Below are positions 51,801 to 61,900 of a stretch of DNA of 64,000 bases, one piece after another. Where the stretch lies: positions 7,604,039-7,668,038 of the forward strand of contig NC_051097.1 in NCBI RefSeq assembly GCF_901709675.1, in the 5' to 3' direction. Under the pieces are notes generated by a model. That model did no database searches. It was not told the DNA's origin and worked only from the letters and a program-made list of their open reading frames with translations. The translations under genes and the position numbers were made by a program. Numbering within the stretch: the first letter of the stretch is position 1; the number at the start of each line of letters is the position of its first letter. The stretch comes from Syngnathus acus (Eukaryota; Chordata; Actinopteri; Syngnathiformes; Syngnathidae).

Positions 51801-52653
51801 TTTTTCCCCGCTCGTCCAGATTGGTCACCAGCGTCTGAGCCTCCCTTAAAGCGCGTGAAGGTGGAGGAGGCGTTCGTTCTGTCGGAGCAGCAGCAGCAGT
51901 TGATCGGAGAGGACACGGCCAACAAGAAGCTGTGGGACGAGGCCCTGGGACACCTTGCAGAGGGACCAGTAAGTTCTTTCTTGATCAGAATAGCATACGC
52001 AATTTGGGTTGTTATCTCTACCCCCCCCCAAAATGAAACTAATGTTTCTTGATGTGCTTTTGGAGAACTTCCTGCGCAAGATGGAACAAATCTTCATGTG
52101 CGTTTGCTGCCAGGAGCTGGCCTTCCAGCCCGTCACCACCGTCTGCTCGCACAACGTTTGCAAGGTAAAACAGTGAAGAGCTGTCCAAAATATTTAGATT
52201 GGACCAATCGCATTCAATCTCTTGCGCCCTAGGGTAAACCCAAATTAATTCCATTATTATTAACTCTTACCAGTTTTGTTCCATTTTTTTATTGCAATGA
52301 ATTTTATTTTAAATGCTTTTTTACAAATGATGCTCTTTTTTTTTATTTTAATTTTGAGTTTTCATTAATTTTATTGTAAACACTTTTTACAAATTTTAAA
52401 ATCTGAGTCGAATACATGAACATACCTTTTTATCTATTTCTCCAGAATGATATAATATTCCTACAGTCATTTGTGTATGAGAAGCCTTTTTGTTCCGTGT
52501 GCTTAGACGTGCCTCCAGCGCTCGTTCCGGGCCGAGGTGTACACTTGCCCCGCCTGCCGACACGACCTGGGCAAGGACTACGTCATGGCACAAAACAAGA
52601 CTCTACAGGTTCTGCTGGACCAGTTCTTTCCCGGCTACACAAAGGGCCGATGA
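40901..52653 (+). CDS. uhrf2: UHRF2 E3 ubiquitin ligase, 16 coding exons
   Basis: Exons join without a frame break to 920 residues: 40901-41053, 47178-47579, 47752-48038, 48597-48815, 48896-49005, 49413-49599, 49795-49918, 50326-50433, 50501-50605, 50716-50822, 50906-51068, 51136-51273, 51341-51605, 51820-51968, 52066-52164, 52507-52653. Domains in order: ubiquitin-like ([20 protein letters not shown]), tandem Tudor ([32 protein letters not shown]), PHD finger with its Cys/His ligands ([39 protein letters not shown]), SRA domain ([60 protein letters not shown]), and RING ([25 protein letters not shown]). UHRF proteins read H3K9 methylation and hemimethylated or hydroxymethylated CpG and ubiquitinate targets. 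UHRF2 rather than UHRF1 is called from [21 protein letters not shown] and synteny with mlana and kiaa2026. Exon 13 carries an unusual Arg/Gly insert with an AT-hook-like core. Confidence 0.95.
43536..43640. repeat. AT-rich tandem duplication
   Basis: A block reading CTATAAATAAATAAAATAAA followed by TATATACATAAAAA is repeated about 55-60 bases later with small changes. It is simple AT-rich sequence. Confidence 0.6.
44750..44987. repeat. MITE-like repeat with ATCGATTA-rich ends
   Basis: The block starts TAGGGCTGCC and ends AGCTCTA, so its termini are imperfect inverted repeats (TAGGGCTGC against TAGAGCTGT on the other strand). Both inner flanks are dense in ATCGATTA and TCGATTAAT words. This pattern (GGGCTGCAAC followed by nested ATCGATTAATCG) is a familiar short non-autonomous repeat in fish genomes. 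A shorter related fragment lies near 43062-43100. It carries no coding capacity. Confidence 0.55.
45832..45868. repeat. (AC)n microsatellite
   Basis: About 18 uninterrupted AC dinucleotides in uhrf2 intron 1. Confidence 0.9.
46869..47082 (-). pseudogene. small unrecognised antisense reading frame, one-base frameshift
   Basis: From an ATG at 47082 the minus strand encodes [30 protein letters not shown] and SVKDKE in one frame. After a GGG run the next frame continues with [20 protein letters not shown] and KHTGDI, ending at a TAA (46869-46871). Removing one G would join the two halves into about 69 residues of protein-like composition, with an acidic/basic N-terminal part and a helical C-terminal part. 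I do not recognise the protein. It could be a small gene with an assembly error, a decayed retrocopy, or chance. It lies 96 bases upstream of uhrf2 exon 2, on the opposite strand. Confidence 0.35.
51424..51484 (+). other. uhrf2: Arg/Gly-rich, AT-hook-like segment of UHRF2
   Basis: Exon 13 encodes [20 protein letters not shown]. The core GRGRPRK is the canonical AT-hook that binds the minor groove of AT-rich DNA, here preceded by four Arg-Gly repeats. It lies between the SRA and RING domains, in a linker poorly conserved across the family. Confidence 0.65.
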
Positions 52654-52683
52654 GATTCCGGTCACTGTAAACCAGAAGGCGTG

Positions 52684-52735
52684 TATACACACACAAACAT
52701 ACATACTACATACACACACACACACACCTACATCC
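52684..52735. repeat. CA-rich microsatellite tract
   Basis: Imperfect CA repeats with TA and CT interruptions. A second similar tract lies at 52935-52985. Confidence 0.75.
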
Positions 52736-53169
52736 AGTAAACTGTTGAGAGCTCCACTTTAAAGATGCATTGCACTTCTTTCTCCCAATGGGCAAATGTA
52801 TAGTGCGTCACACAGCCATTTCATGTATACAATCATTGAGCACACAAAGCACCTCAGTAGGTTCCGACCTCATCCGTTTTCTCCATAAACCTCACCAGCC
52901 TGAGATTTTACACCAAGGACTTGAACGCACGTACGCACACAATCGCAAGCCCACCCACACACGCACACAAACACACACACACACACTTAGATACTCTACA
53001 ACTATACTACAATAATACTCGACTGCAGAGTATGTGGGATTTTTTGGGAGGGAGGTGTTCAGTCGAGCGAAGGCCACTATTTGAGGAAATTTGGTTCGTG
53101 TCTTATGCCTGCCAACCTGCATTTATGTGTACCATCCATGGAGCGCCCACGCACTTTGACCATAAGTGA

Positions 53170-53540
53170 CACAGCTCAGATAACGGAACCCTTTGATATT
53201 GATGTGTCTTTGACGATACCCCCATTTGACACATCTTGATGTATTTTTGACTAGACACCCAATTAATGTGTATTTCAAGGGTGTCATCATTTTTTTCTCT
53301 GTGTGCCTGGGTCGACATTTGTTTGTAGACGCACCCAATTGATCTTGGCTGTTATGCCCAACTGTTTTGTAGGGTGTCTTTGATGACAACCTTCCTGTGT
53401 CTTTGACAATATTCACTTCTCTTGCATCTTAAATGATGCAGACTGAACATCTTTGATGATATGCCCAATTGATGTATCTTGTGTGATACGCCCGGTTGAC
53501 ATATTTGATGTGTCTTTGACGACACACCCCATTTGATGGG
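53170..53540. repeat. degenerate tandem repeat (minisatellite-like)
   Basis: Variants of TTGATGTGTCTTTGACGA and a following AC.CCC.ATTTGA recur about ten times with spacing of roughly 30-45 bases. Copies differ by many substitutions and small indels, so this is an old array. It probably lies in the uhrf2 3' UTR. Function unknown. Confidence 0.6.
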
Positions 53541-54905
53541 TCTACCCTCGTTGACCTTGATTTAAATTTTTCGGTAAACCCCCCCCAACTAACTATAATG
53601 CATTTAGTATATAATATTAGTGACCCCCTAAAGAGATAAGCATTTATATACAAGAAAAATGTTGAGGAAGCACTTGTTTGTCGCGTCACGCTAACTGCGT
53701 CATGCTAGCTGCTAATAAGCTTGCATACGTCCCTTTTCGTAAAAACATCAACATGGTGCAACGAAGGCCGTTCAGCAGGGGCTTATAAACATTTCACGGA
53801 GATGAGTAGCAGTCCTCCTGGATAGCCAAACTGCCTTGAATTATAACTCAAGGCCACTTTTGTTGCTAGGCAACCCAGATAAAGCAGGCACAGTGGAGGC
53901 TTATGGTATCACTGCATTTGAGGAAATGTCAATTTATTTTGACAGACGACAATTTGTTTTTGCACTGCTAAAATGGCAACTTGTCTTTTACTGTATGCCA
54001 CAATCGACTGGAAATATTGCATTTTTTTTCCCTCTCCAAAAGTTGACTTTTCAAATAGTTTCCAGTTTCCTTCCTGGTGTGGTGCATTCAAATGTTGACG
54101 GTTGGCAGAGTTTCAAACGTTCACCTCCTTACTGATCACGTGACACCTTTTCTAGTCATGCAATATTTTTTTTCCCCCCCTGGTGGGCTTGTCACGTATG
54201 TGCTGACGTCGTCCTCGCTTCTGTTCATTCAGGTTTTTGTTTGTTGTTGTTGTCGTTTTTTCATAACATGCAATTCTAAATGGTCTTTTTAAGGCGAACT
54301 GTGATGTGCATTAATGATTCGTTTTGTTTGTGGCAAACTAAATAGCGCTCCTTCCTGCAGTGACTTCCTTCCTCCGTATGTGAACCTACAGTGCTAAAAA
54401 ACCCTTTTTAGACGTCTTGTTGACGCTTGGCTTCAGTGCTGTGTCGTTTCTTTCTCTTTTTAATGACTATTGCACTCTACTGAAGAATCAAGTCACTTTT
54501 CTTTTCTGTAAGTCTTCAACAATATCTGATCTTTCTCTCCATAGGTTTTTAGTTGCGTTCCCTCCAACTTAATCTTTCTTTTGCTGAGCGCATTCGCCTG
54601 TTTGACGAGGGGTTCCATTGTTTCTTGTTTTATACATGTCATAATACTTATGTACCTATTAAATATTTGGATTCGAGAAAGCATTCGTTCTTTGATAAGA
54701 GGATTAGCAGACTATATGTGTATGTAATATTTATTTTACAATTAAATACTGATCCAATTATAATAATTATAAACTTCAAGCAACTAATACACAAATATTG
54801 ATAAATGCTCGGTGGGCCAGAAGTGTTCCATCAATACTTAAATGTGAGGTCTAAATGAAAAGCAGTCACTCAAATGAACCAATGGAATAGATTTGGGGAT
54901 TTTGT

Positions 54906-54911
54906 TTTATT
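54906..54911 (-). terminator. oaz1: probable polyadenylation signal of the antizyme gene
   Basis: AATAAA on the minus strand about 570 bases beyond the antizyme stop. This leaves roughly 240 bases between it and the candidate uhrf2 signal. Confidence 0.4.
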
Positions 54912-55481
54912 ATAAGAGAAGTACAATAGGTACAGTTGCACTGTTTGCCAGGTGAACATTTAACAAAACAGGAATGCAGATGCAAAGTCAGTCAAATCAT
55001 AACATCACAGCTTTTTGTGCCCCTCATACCATCCGCAAATCAAAATATGAATATACTGTAATGAGATTTACATCAGAACAAAGCATAAAATAAAATAAGG
55101 CCCTTTAAGTAATCAGCTTTACGTGCTCAAAATGCCTTCACTGAAATGGTGTGGCTATTAAGTACCAATAAATGGGGTTTTAAACAAATAGATATTAGTG
55201 TGACACCAATGGTCCCCCTGAAAAGATTCAAACACGACAGCCATTTAATCGCCCCAGTACCAGAGTGTAAAAAAAAAAAAAAGACCTTTGTTTGTTGTAC
55301 ATTCAAACAACTAAACGACTCCTTGGGTAAACAAAGCAGAGCTATAATCACATCTAACAACACTAAGCAAGCCAAAGGCAAACCTCTTTCACTCTTATCC
55401 AAACTTGATGCTCAAAGGGGAACTTGAGAGTTTTACAAACACAAAACGAAGGAGGAAAAGAGCCAGAATGGTGAGGGGAGT

Positions 55482-57199
55482 CTACTCCTCATCAGAAGAG
55501 TCCCTGTCGAAATTGTAGGCCATGAAGAGAACGTCGGGTCGAGGCGGGACGAGGGCGTGGCCCGGTTTCACTAGCTCAAAGCCCAGGAAACTGAACGTAC
55601 GCACCAGCTTGGCTACAAAAGAAACAAATAGGGAAATAAGATTCTTGCGGTGGGGGAAAAAAAAAAAAAAGTTCAGTTTGATGCCTGTTGTGTATACATA
55701 CCACGATCATCCCTGTTCTTGTAGAAGCAGACAAACACGCTGGCCACTTTCAGATGTTCTTCAGCGTATTCTAGCAGAGCTGCAAAGCTGCACGCAGAAT
55801 AAAATTGTAACAAAAAAAGAATATTAAAAGGAGATTGGCGCTATAGAAATGGGCTGGAAGGCTCACCTCTCTTTGCTGCCTTCAGGCAGCGGTTCAAGAG
55901 GTATCTCCACGAAGAGAGCGCTGCTGCTCACGACAGCGTCCCATTGAACCGCCTTAGTGACGGTGAGATGACTTTGGAAGTGGAGTATCCTAGGGCAACC
56001 GCTGCTCGCCGGCTCCTCACTAACGGTCAACTTCAGGTCCTGGTGGGAAGGAGGACAAGTGGGGGGGGGGGTTAAATCCTTCTACGTCATCTTTTGATAA
56101 GACAGGCAGACTTACTGAGTGGAGCAACCGAGCTGCAGGAGCGTGATCCCGTGTACCATTCCCTCGCCCACCTGGGATCTTCAGGGGTGGGAGAGGGGCA
56201 TCAGGAGCACCACAGAGGCCCTGGGCCGCGGGTACTACTACAACAGTGCATGGACAGACTAGAAGGCAGGAACAGAGAATCAGGATTAGCATTGGAACCA
56301 AAATGGAAATCTTTAAATAATTAAATAAAAAATCCCTGGGATTTAGCATCGACTGCTGTAATCACGTGAGGAAAAACCTGTCACTTGCGGCCATATATTT
56401 AGTGTGATGCTACATGCTAAGCGGTGTTACGTCATTACGCACTGTGACGCTAGGTGTACGCTGGTGGGACCCATGAGACGTCATTACGTGATAAGATGTT
56501 AGCTTGTAACCGTGTGTTACATAACAGTTGCAACCTGACACCACTCACGAGACAGACGGAACATTTTACTGCTTTCATAAAAATCATAAAAATGATAATG
56601 ACATGTTATTGACCCAGGGTCATTGAGTTGCCTATTATTACACGTGTAGTGACGCAATTATGCCAAACGAGGAAGTAGCTTGAAACGCACGTATCACTCT
56701 CTGGCAGGATACTAGTGACTTGTTATACTTGAATGTCATGAAACGCCACATTGAAGAAGCAGAATTTCATAATCGACACCAATTTGACTATTCTAATAAC
56801 TAGCTTTACCTGCTGGTCGGTGACGCTAAGTAGCCGACTAACATGAGCTGTTTACGCATACTGTCATGGCGAATTAACGAATGCTAGGCCAAAAATCGCC
56901 AATTTAACATGTCACTTTGTTAACACGGTCTGATCTTCAAATAGAAATACAATTAAGTTAGGAAATACTGGAACTATTCCGTATTGTAATTAAGATTTTA
57001 TTTTCAAATGAGTGGATTCTCACCACCCCTCCCCCACACAGCGATTAGCATCGCTAGCTTTCTTGCTTACTTACTTTGCAATCATATCACAAATACCGCT
57101 ACTCAAATCCGCCATGGTAGTGAGAGGCTGTGTTTTTCCTTCCTTTTCGCGAGCAAAGCAATGACTGTTTAGGATCCGCTGGAGGTTGGATTTTACCAT
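55482..57199 (-). CDS. oaz1: ornithine decarboxylase antizyme, five exons, programmed +1 frameshift
   Basis: Exons on the minus strand: 57075-57199, 56116-56258, 55867-56039, 55702-55787 and 55482-55612. ORF1 starts [20 protein letters not shown] and ends [13 protein letters not shown] at a TGA. A +1 shift at that TGA continues as [16 protein letters not shown] through [45 protein letters not shown] and [20 protein letters not shown] to the stop at 55482. The total is 218 residues (human OAZ1 228). Antizyme binds ornithine decarboxylase, sends it to the proteasome without ubiquitin and blocks polyamine uptake. Polyamines themselves stimulate the frameshift, closing a feedback loop. The N-terminus and the FMAYNF ending are OAZ1-like, while [15 protein letters not shown] resembles OAZ2, so the paralogue is not certain. 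All other junctions are GT-AG and in phase. Confidence 0.93.
56145..56200 (-). promoter_or_regulatory. oaz1: antizyme frameshift-stimulating RNA pseudoknot
   Basis: Immediately 3' of the shift site, stem 1 pairs bases 56187-56198 with 56161-56172 (CCCTCTCCCACC with GGTGGGCGAGGG, one mismatch). The loop word GATCCC (56174-56179) is complementary to GGGATC at 56145-56150, forming stem 2 of an H-type pseudoknot. This is the arrangement known from vertebrate antizyme mRNAs, where it raises frameshift efficiency. Confidence 0.85.
56201..56206 (-). promoter_or_regulatory. oaz1: antizyme +1 frameshift site (TCC-TGA)
   Basis: On the minus strand TGG-TGC-TCC-TGA ends ORF1. The ribosome skips the T of TGA and continues in GAT-GCC-CCT. 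The same UCC-UGA shift site is used by antizymes throughout animals. Without the shift only about 60 residues would be made. Confidence 0.95.
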
Positions 57200-58999
57200 C
57201 CGGCCTCGGGTAGAGACACGACGGGCCAACTACTGATCTCTCCCCCGCTATGCTCTGTTGATGAGTGACGGAGCAAGTTGAAGGCAGCTTGTTTGAGCGA
57301 CGATAAGTCAAGGTACCCAGTGAACGTTGACACACTTCCGTTTGAAGCTCGGCGACGTCAAAATTAAGTGACCTCGACCTATTAATACGGCTGAAATGGA
57401 TATCTGTGCCGCTGCCCAAACCTCAGACAATCATTTAAAAGCGTTTCTCCGATTATTATGTTTGTTGTGACAAGGACATTATGCCATTTTACTAATATAA
57501 GGCTTTTATTGTTTTAAGAAAAAGAGGATTCAGATGACGTCACCTCGTGGTGTATCTGCATCACCCTCCGTTGCCCAAAACGTCAAATGCTAACGTTGCT
57601 AATATGTGCGTGGGCAATTTATCCCACGAATGAAAGACCATCTTTTTGACAGATAATAGAGTCACAAAAACGAATATCATTATTTATGTTAAGTTTGTGA
57701 CAAGGTCCTATCGCGTACAATTTCGTTCGGGAAACATCGTAGAACGCCATTGACACTGAGCCGTAAGCTAAATGCTAGGCTACGTTAAATGGAAAAGTAC
57801 TAGGGTCGAAAACAAAAGCGGAAGATGGGCCAATTAGCCTCCATCCAGTTTATGTAAATCATTGCTGTTAGCGGTGTAAATCAAATATAACAACTTCAGC
57901 TCGAAGGACTGCACAATTGTGAAAATAAAATGAGGTTAAAACATTTCCATAACTATAGGCATTAATAGGCCTTTGCACAAGTACAGTTGTGACTAACCAT
58001 TGGAAATGTCTTTGATTATTACATGATCATTTACTCTGTATTTCAAGTTTCTATGTGTAACAATTAAATATATCAAAACATGTTTAATAGACTACACGCT
58101 GTGGGATAGTTATTTTTTATATATTGCACATTACATAATCTAAACAGCTGTCAAAGTATCTAATGTTTATTCTATATGCGAATAGTATTCTCATCATTTA
58201 GGTCACATTTAAATACCTTATCCCCTCTCCAAACATCATGTTAATATTATTGGACAAATATTAAATGAAAACATGAATAGAAATACTCAACAGATTTATT
58301 CAAGTCCAAAACATGTAGGCCCACACAAGAGTACACATAAAATGAACAGAGGAGTCTTGCCTAACATTTAAAGAGAATGTTAAATGTTGCTGCTTTATCC
58401 CCAGAAGTCACATAATGAACAAGTCAAGTACCAATAACTCAATGGTATTTTTTTTTTTTTAAATATATGCAATTTTTGTGATGCGTCAATAAAACTATAT
58501 TTCCTTGTATTTATCCAGGGAGCAAGGGAACTAAATTAACTTTACATAACGGTAACACTAATAATGGGGCTTAATTCTCAGCCCCTCAAATGTATTTATT
58601 TAGTTATTTGTTTGTTTGTATTTCCTGTAAATCATATAATTTATAATTGCTATTTTTGTGACGGGTCCGCCCACAGGACACTTGTCCCTCCTCGCTTTCT
58701 GTCATCGTGGAAGCAAGGAGAAAATCTGATAAAAAAGAAGAGCAAAACGTAATTTTGTCACTGTATGTATACATGTAAACGTAGTTACACGAGTAATAAA
58801 ATGTCAGTACAGTATTGTAATCAGTTATTAGCTTTGACTCGTTTTTGTTTGTTTTTATGGTGACAGATCACGTCGGCCCGCCCCATACGCAGCTTGTCCC
58901 TCCTCGCTTCCCGTCCGCTATCCCGGAAGGTGGAAGAAAAAAGAAAGGCAGCGACGCCTGAGAGCGACGCTTGCTGCTGATGCGCCGCTGCCTCTTACA
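57200..58999. other. divergent spacer between the antizyme gene and ermp1
   Basis: The first few hundred bases are the antizyme 5' UTR and promoter. The middle (57.5-58.6 kb) is AT-rich with no conserved frame. The right end is the ermp1 promoter and 5' UTR and contains a duplicated segment. Confidence 0.5.
58662..58950 (+). repeat. duplicated segment upstream of ermp1
   Basis: Two copies about 205 bases apart (58662-58745 and 58866-58950) share CTTGTCCCTCCTCGCTT, a following GTC, GGAAG and a purine-rich tail, each preceded by a GTC-GCCC word. The second copy directly precedes the ermp1 start region, so the first may be a duplicated promoter or 5' UTR piece. Confidence 0.55.
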
Positions 59000-61900
59000 A
59001 TGGAGAGCGACACTGCCGTCCGGAGAATAAAGCCACCATTCGGGACGCACAGTTATGTAGCGCCGGGCCACGGGACCTCCGGGGAGGACAACAACGGTTG
59101 GAGTGAGCCGAAGAGGAAGCCCGACGTGAGCTTGTACCTGCTCCGAGAGGGTCTGGCAACTTCCCTGGTGTGCGTGTTTATTTTCCTTCTGTGGGGACTC
59201 GTTCAGTTGTCCCTCCAGCAGCTCGTCATCGGGAAGCCAAGTGGGGATTTCAACGCGGAGAGAGCCAGGTGAGTTGCGGCCAAGCAGCTGGTGGCTAACG
59301 GTCTGGCTAACCTTTCCTCCAGTCTAACCCGCATTAAAAAACCGCCTGCAAAGTATCGTGACATGCAGGTATTTTTTATTCAACGAACAACACTCAAACG
59401 TGGGTGGATAAAACTTTGTTTTAAACCATTGCAAAGTTCATGGTTGTGTTCAACCATTGCAAAGTTCATGGACATCAAGAACATGTTCCCAATTCTCAGA
59501 CAGCTATTTTGATTGAAGCCTTGCAAGTGTACCTAAATGTATTCTTTGCTAGTAATAGTAACTGATTCCCTTTTCTTTTTTTTTTACACCCCAGCACGAC
59601 TTTCTTGATTTTTCACAAATAAACACGTAATTTGGTGGGTAATGTAGTGCACAAAATGTACTAATCTTTCCTTATGCCATGTATGTAGAAATTATTTTAG
59701 AGAAAACAATAATATGTAATAAATGCTGCACCATTCAAAATATCTAGTTGTGTACATTGTATTCCAGTGTACGTCCGATTTTCAGGTTTTGCCCGCCTTT
59801 TTTGTTTTGGTGACCGACCTTCCTTTTAATTTTTTCATCATAGCGTTGGGTCAGTGTGTCGTAAAGCAGGCTTTGGAGCCATGTGACGGTAAAGAAAGGA
59901 TTCTTTCTGGAGCGACAAGGATTATGATACCACACTGGCACCCTGGAGGTCAGCTGTCTAAAGTTCTGGCCAAACAAGATTAGCCGTCATGGTGTTGGTC
60001 ACTTTCTTCCCGTGAAAACCGACATTTGAATTAATTCAAACCTTGTTGCCTATGTCTCAATGTTGTCTTTGACAGTTGAAACAGTTCAGTTTTATGATGT
60101 GTCAATAGAAGACATATCAAGGCAGTAAAGATACACACCCTGATAATAGACACACACAAAAGGGGGGCATAGAACAGACACCTGTGGCACTCCTTAAATA
60201 ATCACATGGGTTCACAATGAACATCTGTCTGTATTCAGGCAGCACCTGGAGCGCATCACCAGCGTGGGACCGCGGCCGGTGGGCAGCCACGAGAACGAGG
60301 TCCTGACGGTCGACTACCTACTAGAGCAGATAGAGAAAGTTCGCATGACCACGGAGCGGGGCCCGCACCTTCAGCTCAGCGTGGAAGTGCAACGGCCCAC
60401 CGGCTCCTTCTCCATCGACTTCCTGGGCGGTTTCACCAGCTTTTATGACCGCATCACCAACGTTGTGGTGCGCCTGGAGCCCAAAGGTGGCGCCGAGCAT
60501 CTCATGCTGGCTAACTGCCACTTTGACTCTGTGGCCAACAGTCCAGGTATAATTTTTTTCCCCTGATGTTTTAATTTTTTTTTTTTTAAATGTCTAACTT
60601 AAGGAATTTGCCTGCCATCTGATCGAAACTACAGTTTGACTTCAAAACCAGTTGGTTCAAGGTGTTTTTTTAAGCTTTATTTTTCAAATTGACTTCTCTT
60701 TCAAGTATTTTTGTTGTTGTTATTCACTCAGTCGTGTGCTTCTTCAGAGCCAAGAAAGGGAAATCGCTAAGGTGTGGAGCAGGAAGTGGCACAAGCCTTG
60801 ACGACATACTATTTCCTGACCCAACGGTGAACAATGGAAGCAAAGACACTGGGCTAGTTTTGGTGGGCAGGGTTGCGGGTTTGGGGTTCCATTGAAATCT
60901 TTTGGGGGTTCATGTCGCTCACATGAGGGATGGTGGCAGCAGCCCAGACAGACACGCAACTACTAAACCTTCAATCCGCAAAGCCAGAGCACATGATTTG
61001 GTTCAATTATTCCTGAGCAATGTTGAGCCTCAACACTAACCTAAACTTTCGGCATCACATGCCCTGTTCTTTTCCGCTCATGGGGTACCACCCCCCCGCC
61101 TCTTTTCTCTCGCCATCATCAACACAATGCAACCGGAGCCGGAGCTCCAGCAGGTCAACGCATTCCTGTCATGTTTTCATACGCGGCCTCCTTCCTTTTA
61201 TTTCCATGTTGTTTATATTCTTTTTGCGAACTGCCCTTTGGCGTTGCCGAAGCCAATCTGTTCCGGGATGACGGTCCCCCTGGATCGATTGTTATTTTTG
61301 TAACCTGGAACCATAAACAAACAACAAAGTTGACATTTTCTCCATTCTCTTTTGTCTTAAGGTGCGAGCGACGACGCCGTGAGCTGCGCCGTCATGCTGG
61401 AAGTCCTCCACTCGCTCGCCAACCTGTCCACTCCTCTTCGCCACGGTGTCATCTTCCTCTTCAACGGGGCGGAAGAAAATGTCCTACAGGTAACGTAGGA
61501 TCCAGCCTGCCGATGTGTGCCTTTTTTTTTTTTAACCAGATGTTTTTTTTTCTCTGGTCTGCATAGGCCAGTCACGGGTTCATCACTCAACATCCGTGGG
61601 CCAAACAGGTGAGAGCCTTTATTAACTTGGAGGCGGCAGGCGTCGGCGGCAAGGAGGTCGTTTTCCAGACAGGTAATCCACTCACTTGCCCTCACACATA
61701 ATTATGCCTTCCCGCTAGCATAATGCTAGCAACGCAAAACGGCAAAGCTAACAAGAGACGTGATCACAGTTTTAACTGTAAATTGTGAACCGCTTTATCG
61801 CATGTCCCATTTGACAAATATCGCGTCAAGTAGGGAAACAAACATAACAGCAACGTATTAAATTCCCCCGAGCGTCTCCTTTTGCATTTGACTCCGACAG

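Larger units (their letters stand above)
52654..54680 (+). other. uhrf2: probable 3' UTR of uhrf2
   Basis: No conserved coding sequence follows the stop. A possible ATTAAA signal at 54658-54663 would give a 2-kb UTR. The stretch contains CA-rich tracts (52684-52735, 52935-52985) and a degenerate tandem repeat at 53170-53540. Confidence 0.4.

Noticed and set aside
55127-55440. Open frames on both strands downstream of the antizyme stop
   Set aside because: Low-complexity UTR sequence with no resemblance to known proteins.
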